Shown piece by piece: positions 29,201 through 40,870 of a stretch of DNA of 64,000 bases. Every line of letters begins with the position of its first letter. Position 1 is the stretch's first letter. Under the pieces are notes generated by a model. The model was not told the DNA's origin and did no database searches. It saw only the letters and a program-made list of their open reading frames with translations. Both the position numbers and the translations under genes were made by a program. The DNA comes from Oxytricha trifallax (Eukaryota > Ciliophora > Spirotrichea > Sporadotrichida > Oxytrichidae): the NCBI GenBank assembly GCA_000711775.1, contig ARYC01000737.1, positions 79,829 to 143,828 of the forward strand, in the 5' to 3' direction.

Positions 29201-32200
29201 TTATTAACTTGCACCGCCTATCCAATGGGATTGTGTATAGAATGTCATTTTCTTTTTTTCACTTAGATGATTAAGTTTCATTTTATATTTTGAACTTCTA
29301 TGCACCGATCTCAACTTTTAGTTTAATTAACCATTAGCGATCTTTCACAAATTTTCACTTTATTAACGATGTATTAGTTTCCTTCTATACTTTGCTAAGC
29401 TTAAAGAAGAATGCGTTAATTAACACATTTAAAAAATGGCAACATGATCGATCTTGTATGTTCGTTTGGTTGTTTTCATTTCAACATAAAACTCGTTACA
29501 ACTAGTAAGGATTAAAAAGTTTACTGAAGAAAGAAATAAAGGTTTTAAGAAATTCGTTCCTTAATTTACAATACATATTTAAATCTCTATTTTGAGATAA
29601 TTGAGATGCATCTCGTAGGCAAAAATGGAAATGCGAAGAATAAGTAATGCAGAGAATCTAAAAATAATAAACCTCCAGCAATTAATTTTAGCCGAAACTT
29701 AGTCATAGGCTTGAAATGCTTCGTTGAAAGCATTCGTCTTACTAAAAAGACATAATTCTCAATTTGCTAAGTTGAGATTTAGTAATGGAACAATTTGAAT
29801 CCTATAAAGGCATTATTAAAAGAGTGCTCTTAAAATATCATTAAATATGAAATGGCTCACTCTTAACTTGAATATATATAGTGACTTGTCTACTATCTAC
29901 TTTTGGAACAAAGTTTTACCTCTCTCTCTCTCTCTTCTTTGAACCCTTTATAAGATATAGGATAGATATCTGGATCTTGGAAAATTCCATTTATAATTAA
30001 ATCACTAATGGCCTTCACTTAAGAAGCTGCTCATATCAATATTAACATGCAGAGCGGAAATAAGCCTTTTTCGTTATTCATTTTACACTCTCTCGAAAGA
30101 GACTTAATTCTTTTAAACTGCATTGATTTAAATGTCTATTCGCTTTTGACTCTACTCTCGATTCTATAATAAGCTTGATACATATTATTAAAGTTATTCT
30201 TGATTTTACTGAGCAAATTATCTTCACGATTACATAGATAGATCTTAGACTGTTATAAAAGTGTGTTGCATTAATTTACTCGATGTTAAAAATTATTAAC
30301 TTGCACCGCCTTTCCAATGGGATTGTGTATAGAATGTCATTTTCTTTTTTTCACTTAGATGATTAAGTTTCATTTTATATTTTGAACTTCTATGCACCGA
30401 TCTCAACTTTTAGTTTAATTAACCATTAGCGATCTTTCACAAATTTTCACTTTATTAACGATGTATTAGTTTCCTTCTATACTTTGCTAAGCTTAAAGAA
30501 GAATGCGTTAATTAACACATTTAAAAAATGGCAACATGATCGATCTTGTATGTTCGTTTGGTTGTTTTCATTTCAACATAAAACTCGTTACAACTAGTAA
30601 GGATTAAAAAGTTTACTGAAGAAAGAAATAAAGGTTTTAAGAAATTCGTTCCTTAATTTACAATACATATTTAGATCTCTATTTTGAGATAATTGAGATG
30701 CATCACGTCGGCAAAAATGGAAATGCGAAGAATAAGTAATGCAGAGAATCTAAAAATAATAAACCTCCAGCAATTAATTTTAGCCGAAACTTAGTCATAG
30801 GCTTGAAATGCTTCGTTGAAAGCATTCGTCTTACTACAAAGACATAATTCTCAATTTGCTAAGTTGAGATTTAGTAATGGAACAATTTGAATCCTATGAA
30901 GGCATTATTCAAAGAGTGCTCTTAAAATATCATTAAATATGAAATGGCTCACTCTTAACTTGAATATTTATAGTGACTTGTCTACTATCTACTTTTGGAA
31001 CAAAGTTTTACCCTCTCTCTCTCTCTTCTTTGAACCCTTTATAAGATATAGGATATATATCTGGATCTTGGAAAATTCCATTTATAATTAAATCACTAAT
31101 GGCCTTCACTTAAGAAGCTGCTCATATCAATATTAACATGCAGAGCGGAAATAAGCCTTTTTCGTTATTCATTTTACACTCTCTCGAAAGAGACTTAATT
31201 CTTTTAAACTGCATTGATTTAAATGTCTATTCGCTTTTGACTCTACTCTCGATTCTATAATAAGCTTGATACATATTATTAAAGTTATTCTTGATTTTAC
31301 TGAGCAAATTATCTTCACGATTACATAGATAGATCTTAGACTGTTATAAAAGTGTGTTGAATTAATTTACTTGATGTTAAAAATTATTAACTTGCACCGC
31401 CTATCCAATGGGATTGTGTATAGAATGTCATTTTCTTTTTTTCACTTAGATGATTAAGTTTCATTTTATATTTTGAACTTCTATGCACCGATCTCAACTT
31501 TTAGTTTAATTAACCATTAGCGATCTTTCACAAATTTTCACTTTATTAACGATGTATTAGTTTCCTTCTATACTTTGCTAAGCTTAAAGAAGAATGCGTT
31601 AATTAACACATTTAAAAAATGGCAACATGATCGATCTTGTATGTTCGTTTGGTTGTTTTCCTTTCAACATAAAACTCGTTACAACTAGTAAGGATTAAAA
31701 AGTTTACTGAAGAAAGAAATAAAGGTTTTAAGAAATTCGTTCCTTAATTTACAATACATATTTAGATCTCTATTTTGAGATAATTGAGATGCATCTCGTA
31801 GGCAAAAATGGAAATGCGAAGAATAAGTAATGCAGAGAATCTAAAAATAATAAACCTCCAGCAATTAATTTTAGCCGAAACTTAGTCATAGGCTTGAAAT
31901 GCTTCGTTGAAAGCATTCGTCTTACTAAAAAGACATAATTCTCAATTTGCTAAGTTGAGATTTAGTAATGGAACAATTTGAATCCTATAAAGGCATTATT
32001 AAAAGAGTGCTCTTAAAATATCATTAAATATGAAATGGCTCACTCTTAACTTGAATATATATAGTGACTTGTCAACTATCTACTTTTGGAACAAAGTTTT
32101 ACCCTCTCTCTCTCTCTCTCTTCTTTGAACCCTTTATAAGATATAGGATAGATATCTGGATCTTGGAAAATTCCATTTATAATTAAATCACTAATGGCCT

Positions 32201-32377
32201 TCCATTAAGAAGCTGCTCATATCAATATTAACATGAGGATCGGAAATAAGCCTTTTTCGTTATTCATTTTTCACTATCTTGAAAGAGTCTTAATTCTTTT
32301 AAACTGCATTGATTTAAATGTCTATTTGCATTTGACTCTACTCTCGATTAATAAATAAGCTTGATACATATTATTAA
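2269..32377. repeat. Tandem satellite array, about 1,090 bp unit, units 1-28a
   Basis: Units begin with AGAAATAAAGG at 2269, 3361, 4451, 5541, 6632, 7722, 8812, 9902, 10991, 12081, 13170, 14259, 15347, 16436, 17526, 18615, 19706, 20801, 21892, 22983, 24074, 25165, 26256, 27347, 28442, 29532, 30624 and 31715. Unit length is 1,088-1,095 bp and units differ by only a few percent. Two types are interspersed. Type A has CTACAAAGAC, CCTATGAAGG and GAATATTTATAG (units 1, 3, 8, 10, 12, 13, 15, 16, 18-23, 25, 27). Type B has CTAAAAAGAC, CCTATAAAGG and GAATATATATAG (the rest). Each unit holds a short (CT)n tract, the 12 bp palindrome GAGATGCATCTC (sometimes mutated) and a 7 bp stem AATGCTT/AAGCATT. No frame longer than about 60 codons runs through a unit under the standard code. 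Confidence 0.97.
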
Positions 32378-32778
32378 TAAAGTATAATTGATTTGGGCAA
32401 ATTCAAAATAACAAATATAAATCAATTTAACTGTAGGCGTAACACCACTGATTTGCGAAGCATTTAATCGTTATTTGATTTGAGTTTAATGTTCTTAGTG
32501 GCAGTTTAATCTTAAAAGTTTAGTGATCTAATTTAAAAAAAGTGGAAAGTTATTTTTGTACCATTGGTACATTAGCTCACGAATTCCTCTCATTGGTGCT
32601 CTATAAACATTGCAGCCTTGGAATGTACCAATCTAAAACGGTACAATATATTAGGGCGTACTGATCTCATTCAGATGTACCAATGTACCAATTGGACATT
32701 GAAAAGTTTTTGTTTTTTTTTTATCGGTACAATGTAAAAAGTGGTACATTAAATTATTAGAGCAATTAATTAGATAAG
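32378..32778. repeat. Left TIR of the Rep element, with GTACC iterons
   Basis: Inverted partner of 34231-34630. It contains eight GGTAC/GTACC motifs: at 32558, 32566, 32625, 32640, 32677, 32685, 32726 and 32743 (starts), mostly in the extended context TGTACCAAT or its complement. Repeated short motifs near the ends fit Rep-binding iterons; that role is inferred from iteron biology of ssDNA replicons, not shown here. Confidence 0.85.
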
Positions 32779-32784
32779 GTACGT

Positions 32785-33969
32785 TCATTAGTTATCGTTA
32801 TCCTCGCGATCATGCGTCTTATCTGCCGTGTCTTCAGCGTCCTGATTGGCTTCTGTCATCTTCACATCCTGCTTTCTGCCCTCAACGACCCCGTCTTCCT
32901 GCAATCTCTTCCTAAAGTACTTGGCCAACTGTATTGTGGTGAATGGAAATGTCTTCGACCCATCCCTGTTCAACTCGTGTAGATGCATGTTCACCAGCTT
33001 GATTCGTGTGTAGAATGCCTCCCTGTCCGCGCTCTCCATTTTCTCGAATGGGGTAGTGTTTGATGTGATGATAATCTGGCAACCCACAAATTTCATCTCG
33101 TTGGCTTGATACTTTACGCTTATCGGGTAGCCTTCCCCCTCCAGGAATAGCTTCATCGTGGCAATGTTTCTCTTACTGAAGAAGTGCTTGTGGTTGATTT
33201 CATTCATGATCACAAGAGATGGCAGAGTGAATGGCTTGCTATCATCTATCAGGAAGTTGGCGTCACCTTCTTTTAATTTCTCAGTTATAAATATCTGTTC
33301 CACCATCCGTGCTAACGTGGACTTGCCAGTATCAGGATCGCCACAAAACCATACCGCATTGACTTTCTCCGGGCATCTTCTAAAGATCACACTGTAAAGC
33401 GCCTCAACAGCGTCGTAGTATTTGCAATCCCTCAGGAACCCGGCACTTATTTCATTCTGGTTCTTGTCAGACCTAGAGGAGCTCTCTATGTATCCCATCA
33501 GTTACTCTATCTTTGGCAGTGGAGATGTAAGTCCAGATCCAATCTTTTTGAGGTACTTTTAATGCACTCTGAGTTGATTCTCGCAGCTCCCAATCATAAT
33601 TAGTTTTTCATAATCACCCTTGCTCTCCTCGTACATGTCTGAAGCATCACTCAATCGACCTGCTCTCACGCCTCCTATGTATTCTTTCAGTATCGCTTTT
33701 TTTGATAGGCTGCTGCCTTCCTCTGAAATCAGGTTCTTAGAGGTTCCATTGCAACTCCTCTCTGAGATTAGCTCTGCAAACTTATGGGAATCACCAAGCA
33801 TCAGTTCAAGCTTTTAAGGATTTTTAAATAGGTTTCTAGCCTCTACTTCTCCAATACTGCGCGTGTCCAACTTTAGCTTGTCCAAGGCATTCTTTCCTGC
33901 ATATCGTGTAGCACTGAAGTAGCCTTTAGAGAGCCCCCACTCTTGACATGAATACTCAAGTATACTTGA
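32785..33969 (-). CDS. Rep-like protein, superfamily 3 helicase domain
   Basis: With TAA/TAG read as Gln this frame is open for 394 codons; the first Met is at 33801, giving 338 residues. Three in-frame TAA codons (near 33813, 33560 and 33505) and no TGA fit the ciliate code. The end is TAA followed at once by TGA. The C-terminal half shows the order of an SF3 helicase: Walker A GDPDTGKST, Walker B-like LVIMNEIN, and motif C-like IIITSN. The preceding segment (KEYIGGVRAGRLSDASDMYE) resembles the linker that follows the endonuclease domain in CRESS-DNA Reps. The N-terminal part includes RYAGKNAL, a candidate YxxK nickase motif (weak). The C-terminus is charged and acidic. Base composition is less AT-rich than the flanks, which suggests acquisition from outside. 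Family assignment is by motif only. Confidence 0.75.
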
Positions 33970-34218
33970 TCAGTTGATAAATCCCTGTACTGGAACACAT
34001 TCCCAAGACGCTCATGGGTTTCTAATAGCGACCTCTCTTAGATTTTGAAGTTCTTCTTTGCTATCGGGAGTTGAATCTTGAAGAAGAAACTTGCCCTTAG
34101 GCTGTACTTTGAATTCGTTTACTAATGCATCTGTTTTATATCTTATTGATGGTTGACACACGATGAGTAAATGAGGAAACTTCACTCCATTCTTTTGAAA
34201 ATTTAATTTTAAAAACAA
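33970..34218 (-). pseudogene. Decayed N-terminal part of the Rep-like gene
   Basis: Immediately upstream of the helicase frame a separate minus-strand frame starts with Met at 34218 and runs to a TGA at 34012; another frame is open across 33870-34020. Their order and placement fit the N-terminal HUH endonuclease domain of a Rep. However, frames change at least once, and a clear HxH (HUH) motif is not visible. HLLIVCQPS is a possible remnant of the first Rep motif. I infer that the endonuclease half is broken while the helicase half is open. A missed intron is the alternative. Confidence 0.45.
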
Positions 34219-34230
34219 ACTAATCGCTAT

Positions 34231-34630
34231 TATCTAATTAATTGCTCTAATAATTAAATGTACCAGTTTTTAAAATTTACCGATTAAAAATAACAAAAAC
34301 TTTTCAATGTCCAATTGGTACATTGGTACATCTGAATGAGATCAGATACGCCCTAATATATTGTACCGTTTTAGATTGGTACATTCCAAAGCTGCAATGT
34401 TTATAGAGCACCAATGAGAGGAATTCGTGAGCTAATGTACCAATGGTACAAAAATAACTTTCCACTTTTTTTAAATTAGATCATTAAACTTTTAAGATTA
34501 AACTGCCACTAAATACATTAAACTCAAATCAAATTACGATTAAAAGCTTCGCAAATCAGTGGCTGTTACGCCTACAGTTAAATTGATTTAGATATATAAA
34601 TTTGAATTTTCCCAAATCAATTATACTTTA
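34231..34630. repeat. Right TIR of the Rep element, with GTACC iterons
   Basis: Reverse complement of 32378-32778 apart from scattered substitutions and small indels. The inner end (TTATCTAATTAATTGCTC) matches the inner end of the left TIR exactly over that stretch. It repeats most of the GTACC/GGTAC motifs, including the adjacent pair TTGGTACATTGGTACAT. Confidence 0.85.
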
Positions 34631-35322
34631 ACAATATAAAGTTATTCTTGATTTTACTGAGCAAATTATCTTCACGATTACATAGATAGATCTTAGACTG
34701 TTATAAAAGTGTGTTGAATTAATTTACTTGATGTTAAAAATTATTAACTTGCACCGCCTATCCAATGGGATTGTGTATAGAATGTCATTTTCTTTTTTTC
34801 ACTTAGATGATTAAGTTTCATTTTATATTTTGAACTTCTATGCACCGATCTCAACTTTTAGTTTAATTAACCATTAGCGATCTTTCACAAATTTTCACTT
34901 TATTAACGATGTATTAGTTTCCTTCTATACTTTGCTAAGCTTAAAGAAGAATGCGTTAATTAACACATTTAAAAAATGGCAACATGATCGATCTTGTATG
35001 TTCGTTTGGTTGTTTTCATTTCAACATAAAACTCGTTACAACTAGTAAGGATTAAAAAGTTTACTGAAGAAAGAAATAAAGGTTTTAAGAAATTCGTTCC
35101 TTAATTTACAATACATATTTAAATCTCTATTTTGAGATAATTGAGATGCATCTCGTAGGCAAAAATGGAAATGCGAAGAATAAGTAATGCAGAGAATCTA
35201 AAAATAATAAACCTCCAGCAATTAATTTTATCCGAAACTTAGTCATAGGCTTGAAATGCTTCGTTGAAAGCATTCGTCTTACTAAAAAGACATAATTCTC
35301 AATTTGCTAAGTTGAGATTTAA
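34631..35322. repeat. Satellite array, remainder of unit 28 and partial unit 29
   Basis: Satellite sequence resumes at AAAGTTATTCTTG, exactly the position where it broke off before the insertion. A new unit starts at 35072 and carries the type B CTAAAAAGAC variant. Homology stops abruptly at GTTGAGATTT near 35322. Confidence 0.95.
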
Positions 35323-35960
35323 AACAGAACAATATTGATATTATTGTTGCTAGCTAGTAAGTAATGAAAAGATTATGTTGCCATTTTTAAACTTTAATGT
35401 ATTTAGTATATCGAATAAGTATATTGTCAATAATTTTTACTCTCATTTTTTTACGTTGCTCATTTATTTTTTTAATTCTTTTTTGCTTTCTTAGTTTTTA
35501 CCTTTAAGTGCTATTGCAAATTCATGTTTTCGACATAGTTAAATTACTATCAACTAGGAACTTTAGTTCAATTAAGAAGCTGAGCAAAATCAATTGTATT
35601 ATGGAAGAATGAAATCTGCATATTTAAAGTCATTTTCAAATCATTAAATTAGATTTTAATCTTCGAAGCTGCAAAGATTATTAAATCATTTTAGTTTTAA
35701 CATTACTCACGATTATAGAATTTGCTTTTTTCACTTTATTAAATTCATCTTAAATTTCCATATGCGATTTCTTGCTTTTTTAAAAGGTTTAGTATTAATT
35801 TACTTGGAAAAGATTATTGCCTATAAATAATGAATTTCAAATGGGAGATCATATATAATGTAAATTTAATTTGCCTAAAGATGATTCAGTTTGATTTATA
35901 GCTTAAACTTCTAAGCACTGATCTCAAATTTTCAGTTAAAAAACTTTCACATATTCTTTG
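35323..35960. repeat. Degenerate satellite-related sequence
   Basis: After the clean array ends, blocks at about 35550-35620 (AATTAAGAAGCTGAGCA, compare AAGAAGCTGCTCA in the unit) and 35800-35950 (AGATGATTCAGTTT, then CACTGATCTCAA) match the unit in the right order, at much lower identity and with gaps. It looks like an old array edge. Confidence 0.6.
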
Positions 35961-37372
35961 TTGATTAATAAAAAGATCTCAGTTATATTATATACTTTAC
36001 AATGCTTAATTATTTTTATGTGCTTTATTATTATAAATACAATAATTTTAGACTTTCGCATTATTTTGCAGTATAATTATACGGCATTCAGCTTTGCCAT
36101 TATTATTCTCAGAAATTATATATATATATTATCAAGGGAGTTATTTTAATGGATAGTTTTCCATTCTAAAGAGATCAATACTTATTCAACAAAGGCTATG
36201 GTCTGACTTCAAATTTATATTTATTTATTAGTTTAAATGAAAAAAATTATAATATAACCATATGAAACTATTATTTAAAATGTAAGAATATTAATAAATA
36301 TAAATCTGACAAAAGATCAAAGCATTAGAGATGTATTTTGCGATATCTATTAGATTTCCTTATAATTAATTTTAGCACCACTATAAATTAATAGCTTTTT
36401 CACAGATATTGAAAATGAATTCTTTTATAGTGTATGTAATATTGAATCCTGACAATCTTTTCATATATTTTATTATTTTTACAATTATAATAATTAATAC
36501 GTTAAAAGTTTGCTATTAAAATAATCTTTAATACTCTATGTTTCAATTTTATTCCTTAAAATATTTCTTCAGTAGCAATAAATTTCTGCGATAACAAGAT
36601 GAGGCTTATGATTATTAATCAATATTATTATTAGGTATTGATTTATTTATATATATATATATATAAATTATGAATGCGCAATGAAATCATTAAGTCAAAA
36701 TGTGTTTAATAAACCTGATAATTTTATTCTATCTGTAAATCCAGCTTATAGTTGCTTAAGCATGGGTTATAAATCATCTACTGAAATCTTTTTTAATTTA
36801 ATTATGTGATAATTTGTTTATAACTTGAAATGAAAATTAAAAAGAACAGTTATATACATACTTGACTGAACTGAATATTAGGACTTACTTGAAAACTGAA
36901 AACTTCAGTAAACTTAAAGTTATAGAAATACAGTATATTATAAAATAATTATATTGCTTTTACTTATAATTTGATTGATTTAAATTGGAAATTTTAAATG
37001 AATTTATATTATAAAAATTATTAATAATTATTAATTATATTGAATTGATAATGATTCTGATTTTCCATTTAAAAAAAATTGATTTCACTAAGCAAGCTAT
37101 TATATATTTTATCATTCAATAATTAGATTGCCTTTTAAAAACTTTATTCACATAACTTAGAGAAAATTAATTTTACTTAGCTTTTTATTCTTAATTTTAT
37201 AATCATTAATTCACCTCTATTTAAGCTTATTTTAGAAATTTAATGTGAATATAAAGTAAAAAGGCAAATTAAAGCTTGTTGACTCTAATTATATTAAGTC
37301 ATAATTATAAATTAATATCATAATAAAGTTGAAATCATGACTTATATTTTAAGAAGTGACAGTCAAAACCCC
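35961..37372. other. AT-rich DNA, no gene seen
   Basis: Very AT-rich, with a (TA)n tract at about 36648-36663. A 63-codon frame at 35958-36149 is made of AT-rich codons (Ile, Leu, Tyr, Phe) and looks like chance. No known element was recognised. Confidence 0.5.
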
Positions 37373-38531
37373 AAAACCTTTAATGAATTTTATATGTGTT
37401 TTAATCGATGAGGGTAATGTTGAGGATTAGAGTATTTAGTTAGGAAGCATAAATTTCCCTCTAATTATGAAAATATGAAAGTTTTATATCATAAATTTTT
37501 TTACACTCATATATTTTCTTATTTTTATATTCATGTTCTAACATTTTTATTTGAAATAAGAAGTTTGAATGACATTCTTTTTTATTTTACATTTTTTAAT
37601 AAGTTTCACTTTTATTTATCGTGTTTATGAAATTTGATGATTGCATAATTTAAAAATATTGGCATTTATGTACTAAGATTTTTGAAGTTTTTATAAAATT
37701 TTTTTTAAATTCAATTCAACACTTTAGTTTCTTTTACCTTGCTTTTTTTATGAACGTTTTTTTATCCGATACAAAAATGTTTGGTAAATTAAATAAAATT
37801 AAAATAAATTAGAGGCATAAAATTAGTGGTTAAGGTTATGATTGCCACAATCGTGTAATGTGTAAGTATCAGAAGTATTATAAATGGAAATCTATCTTAA
37901 AATTTGTATTTATAATTTCTATAAATTTTTAGACACCTATTAAATATGGCTATTTTTTAAGAGGTCAATCTTATAAATGAGAGAAAGATAGCAAAAACTG
38001 TAACAAGTTTCAGATATGGATTTCCACTTTAACCAATTAAATTCCATTAAAATAGTACTAAATTTGTTTAAATTTAATTAGTACTGGTACTTAATTAACT
38101 TAATTTTAATTGGTATTATTTAATAGTCCCAAAACTAATTTAGTACTATGCTTTAATCTAATAAGTTTTTAATGGAAAATTTTCAATTTGGCTCAAAACC
38201 TAACTAATACCATGTACTAAATTATTAAAACTATATTGGCAACAAGGCATTTCAATAAATGGAGTCTTAAGTAATTATAAGAAGTAGTTTTCGTAAAATT
38301 TAGATAGTTTAATTAAATTAACAAAGCAACAAAAAATTCAATTTCATTTAAAGTTTCTTAGTTAATTTATTTCTAAATAAAATTTATATTTAATGAAAAA
38401 CTCAACCATAAAATTAATAAATTACATTGAATCTAACATCTAAAATGAAATTAATGTAAAAAATAAAAACATAACCCCAAATATTACCCTCATCAATCAA
38501 AACACATATAAAACTCATTAAGGGGTTTTGA
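37373..38531. mobile_element. Non-autonomous element with TBE-like ends
   Basis: Starts TCAAAACCCCAAAACC and ends GGGGTTTTGA, with inverted repeats of about 60 bp (left 37373-37432, right 38470-38531) that share TTTTATATGTGTTTT and GATGAGGGTAAT. The ends resemble the TBE-type end at 62292-62367. The CCCCAAAA-like tip is the hallmark of telomere-bearing elements of oxytrichid germline DNA. The 1 kb interior has no transposase frame and contains a smaller inverted pair around AGTACTAAATT (38055) and AATTTAGTACTA (38136). I infer an internally deleted derivative. Confidence 0.7.
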
Positions 38532-40189
38532 GTAAACATATATACAGTGTTCTTTCTATATTTTTGGATTAGTTGGGATATTTGCTACTATATATTACTA
38601 TTTACTATTGCTCCATCCAGCAGTCAGATTTACATTAGCTTCACCAGTATTCTCGTATTTGCAGGGCTTTAAAAACTAATATTAACTTTATATTATCTAT
38701 AATTAAAGTTTTTCAATATATTTTTCCTGATTATCATGATTTATTTGTTTATTTAATCATACTTACTACTACATAATTTTATATTAAAAATAATTATGAG
38801 CACTCTAATTTCATTCTAGGTTATTTTATTTTTTTATTTACTAACATAAGTAATTAAATAACATATTAATTAACGAAAAATAATTAGATAAAAAAAGTTA
38901 AACTAATTTCTTAAAATATAGACTGCTCAAACTAATATTAGTACTATTAAAATTGAGTTTTTTATTTTTAGTAAAAATAAACATTAACTCTGTGGATACT
39001 AAATGAACACTTTTCTTGAATCATACCTCTTAGCTTTATCCCCAAGAATAATACAATTTCTACAATATTTCATAGCTATGGCTTATCTAATAAATTTCAT
39101 TTGTTTACTTGTGAATCAAGCTCCTGACTATTCAGGAGCGCTGGTGATGTGTTTTATTATTAAAAATGAAATAAATTATTAATTTTAATGAAGTCAATAT
39201 GAATTATAATTTTAAATATAGTTTATTTAATCAATAATATTTTGCTTTTAACATACACTTTATTAGTGAGGAAGTAATTTGATGAGTATTATATTTCTAT
39301 GATAAATATGACATTAGATAATTAATCATAAAAAGAAAATCTTTCAATAAAAAGAAATCAAAAATACAAGAAAATATTAATTAAAAATACTTAGATATAT
39401 GTTGGACTGGAACTTTTGAATATTTGTTAACTCTTATAATAATTAGGTGTTTATATAAATAAATTAGTTTTCTATGTAATAATTGATAATTTTGATAGAT
39501 TTTATTTTTAAATACTCTATTAAGCTAAGTAATCCATTTAATTTTTTGTGCGATTCTTATGAGTGATTTATATATCAATGAGATGAAAATGGAGAAAAGT
39601 TTCACACAATATCGCACAATAGTAATGTAACAGTGATGAGAAGATATTGCAATCATTGATATAATATTTTTAAAAGATAATTTTTTAAATTTTGAAGTAT
39701 TAACGAATGTCATTAATTAGCGAATATATCTTACGAGTTTTGTAATATAAAAAGATAATATATAAAAGATTTATTTTAACTGGTAGATAAAACTATAACT
39801 AAGACATGTCAAACTAATTATAATAATTGAAGCAAGACTTGGAGAATCTGGACATATTTACTACGAGATTTAAAAAGCGTTTGATTATGATTACATGGTA
39901 TGCCCTTACAATTGATCAATAACTAGTTATTAATAAATTTATTCTCAATGTTAGTATCGATAAAAAATAAAAGAAATAGGTAAATTAGCATAAGTTTAAA
40001 TGAAAAATAAGGATAAATAATTGCAACGATCTTGAATTTGGTAAGCTTATTTTACTAATTAGATTAAAATTAATATGAAATTAAAGATTAACCTATCTAA
40101 TTAAATATTTATGAATTTTTTTATTTTATTATTATAGTAAATTGTTTCCTGAATAATGGAAATGTCTTTGAGCATGTTGACACTTCAAC
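38532..40189. other. AT-rich DNA with one short hairpin
   Basis: No convincing gene. A perfect 8 bp stem GCTCCTGA/TCAGGAGC with a 4-base loop lies at 39120-39139 and stands out in otherwise AT-rich sequence. A 62-codon minus frame at 39525-39713 has no supporting feature. Confidence 0.45.
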
Positions 40190-40870
40190 TTGCATTCATT
40201 AACTATTTCTAAAATACTGTTAAAATACTTTTCATCACAGCCACTACTTCAACTGCAGTTGTTTTCAAGTAAGGATAATCCTAAGAATCGGTTATTCAAA
40301 TATCAAATTTATTCTCAAATTAAGATAAAAATGGTCCTAAAATGTAAAAACGTGTTTGATCAATCTGCTCAACCAACAAACTTGAATAACAATCCTAATG
40401 ATTAAAGTCATAAATTATTAGGTTCTATGAATGAGATTCTTAAGTGACTAATCAACAATATATTAAAAAATACCTGAAAGCAAAAGAATAATTTGAGAAT
40501 GAACTTAGAGAGTAGATTTTCGCTATCAAGATAAGTACAAAAATGGAGTGTCAGTTATGACCCCCTAAAAATGACGAAAAAATAAGATTTGTAGACCAAA
40601 TTTCTATAGATCTCCTTGGCGAAGATCAAGAACAAGAAGGAAAGAAAATCTAGGAAACTAATACTGCATCTTGCAGAAGAACCTACTCCCACAAAAAAAT
40701 TTAAGAGTGACTCTACTAAATTAAATATACAGTTTCCACTTCAAATGATCAACAATAGAATGAAATGTAAGTTTCAGATTGAACAGAGATACTAATCTAT
40801 TTTTTTAAAGAACCAGACAATAAAATTCAGACAAGGATATTGTATGACATATGTATTTATTCTTGTGCTA
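40190..40870 (+). other. Possible eroded coding stretch
   Basis: Several overlapping plus-strand frames are open under the ciliate code: Met at 40190 to TGA at 40444-40446 (85 codons), then two shorter frames between about 40590 and 40870 that would have to be joined across frame changes. Composition is less AT-rich than the surroundings. I recognise no domain. It may be a decayed gene or a short macronuclear-destined segment; chance is also possible. Confidence 0.2.

Larger units (their letters stand above)
32378..34630. mobile_element. Rep-encoding element with long TIRs inserted in satellite
   Basis: A 2.25 kb insertion splits satellite unit 28: satellite sequence stops at ATATTATTAA just before 32378 and resumes shortly after 34630. 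Both ends begin with TAAAGTATAATTGATTTGGG and form inverted repeats of about 400 bp. Between them lies one minus-strand gene region for a Rep/SF3 helicase-like protein. The host sequence at the right junction (ATATAAAGTT) partly repeats the left junction, so a short A/T target duplication is possible but not certain. The arms differ by several substitutions, so the insertion is not brand new. The structure combines a rolling-circle-type Rep with transposon-like TIRs. Confidence 0.85.

Noticed and set aside
33158-33397. Plus-strand frame opposite the Rep helicase
   Set aside because: It is the complement of the motif-bearing helicase frame and shows no domain.
33620-33817. Plus-strand frame opposite the Rep linker region
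   Set aside because: Shadow of the minus-strand Rep frame.
2269-35322. CRISPR array or rDNA-like repeat
   Set aside because: Units of about 1.09 kb are contiguous with no spacers, and nothing resembles rRNA; it is a eukaryotic satellite.
35958-36149. 63-codon plus frame
   Set aside because: AT-rich codon bias only, no repeat or homologue in the window; compatible with chance.
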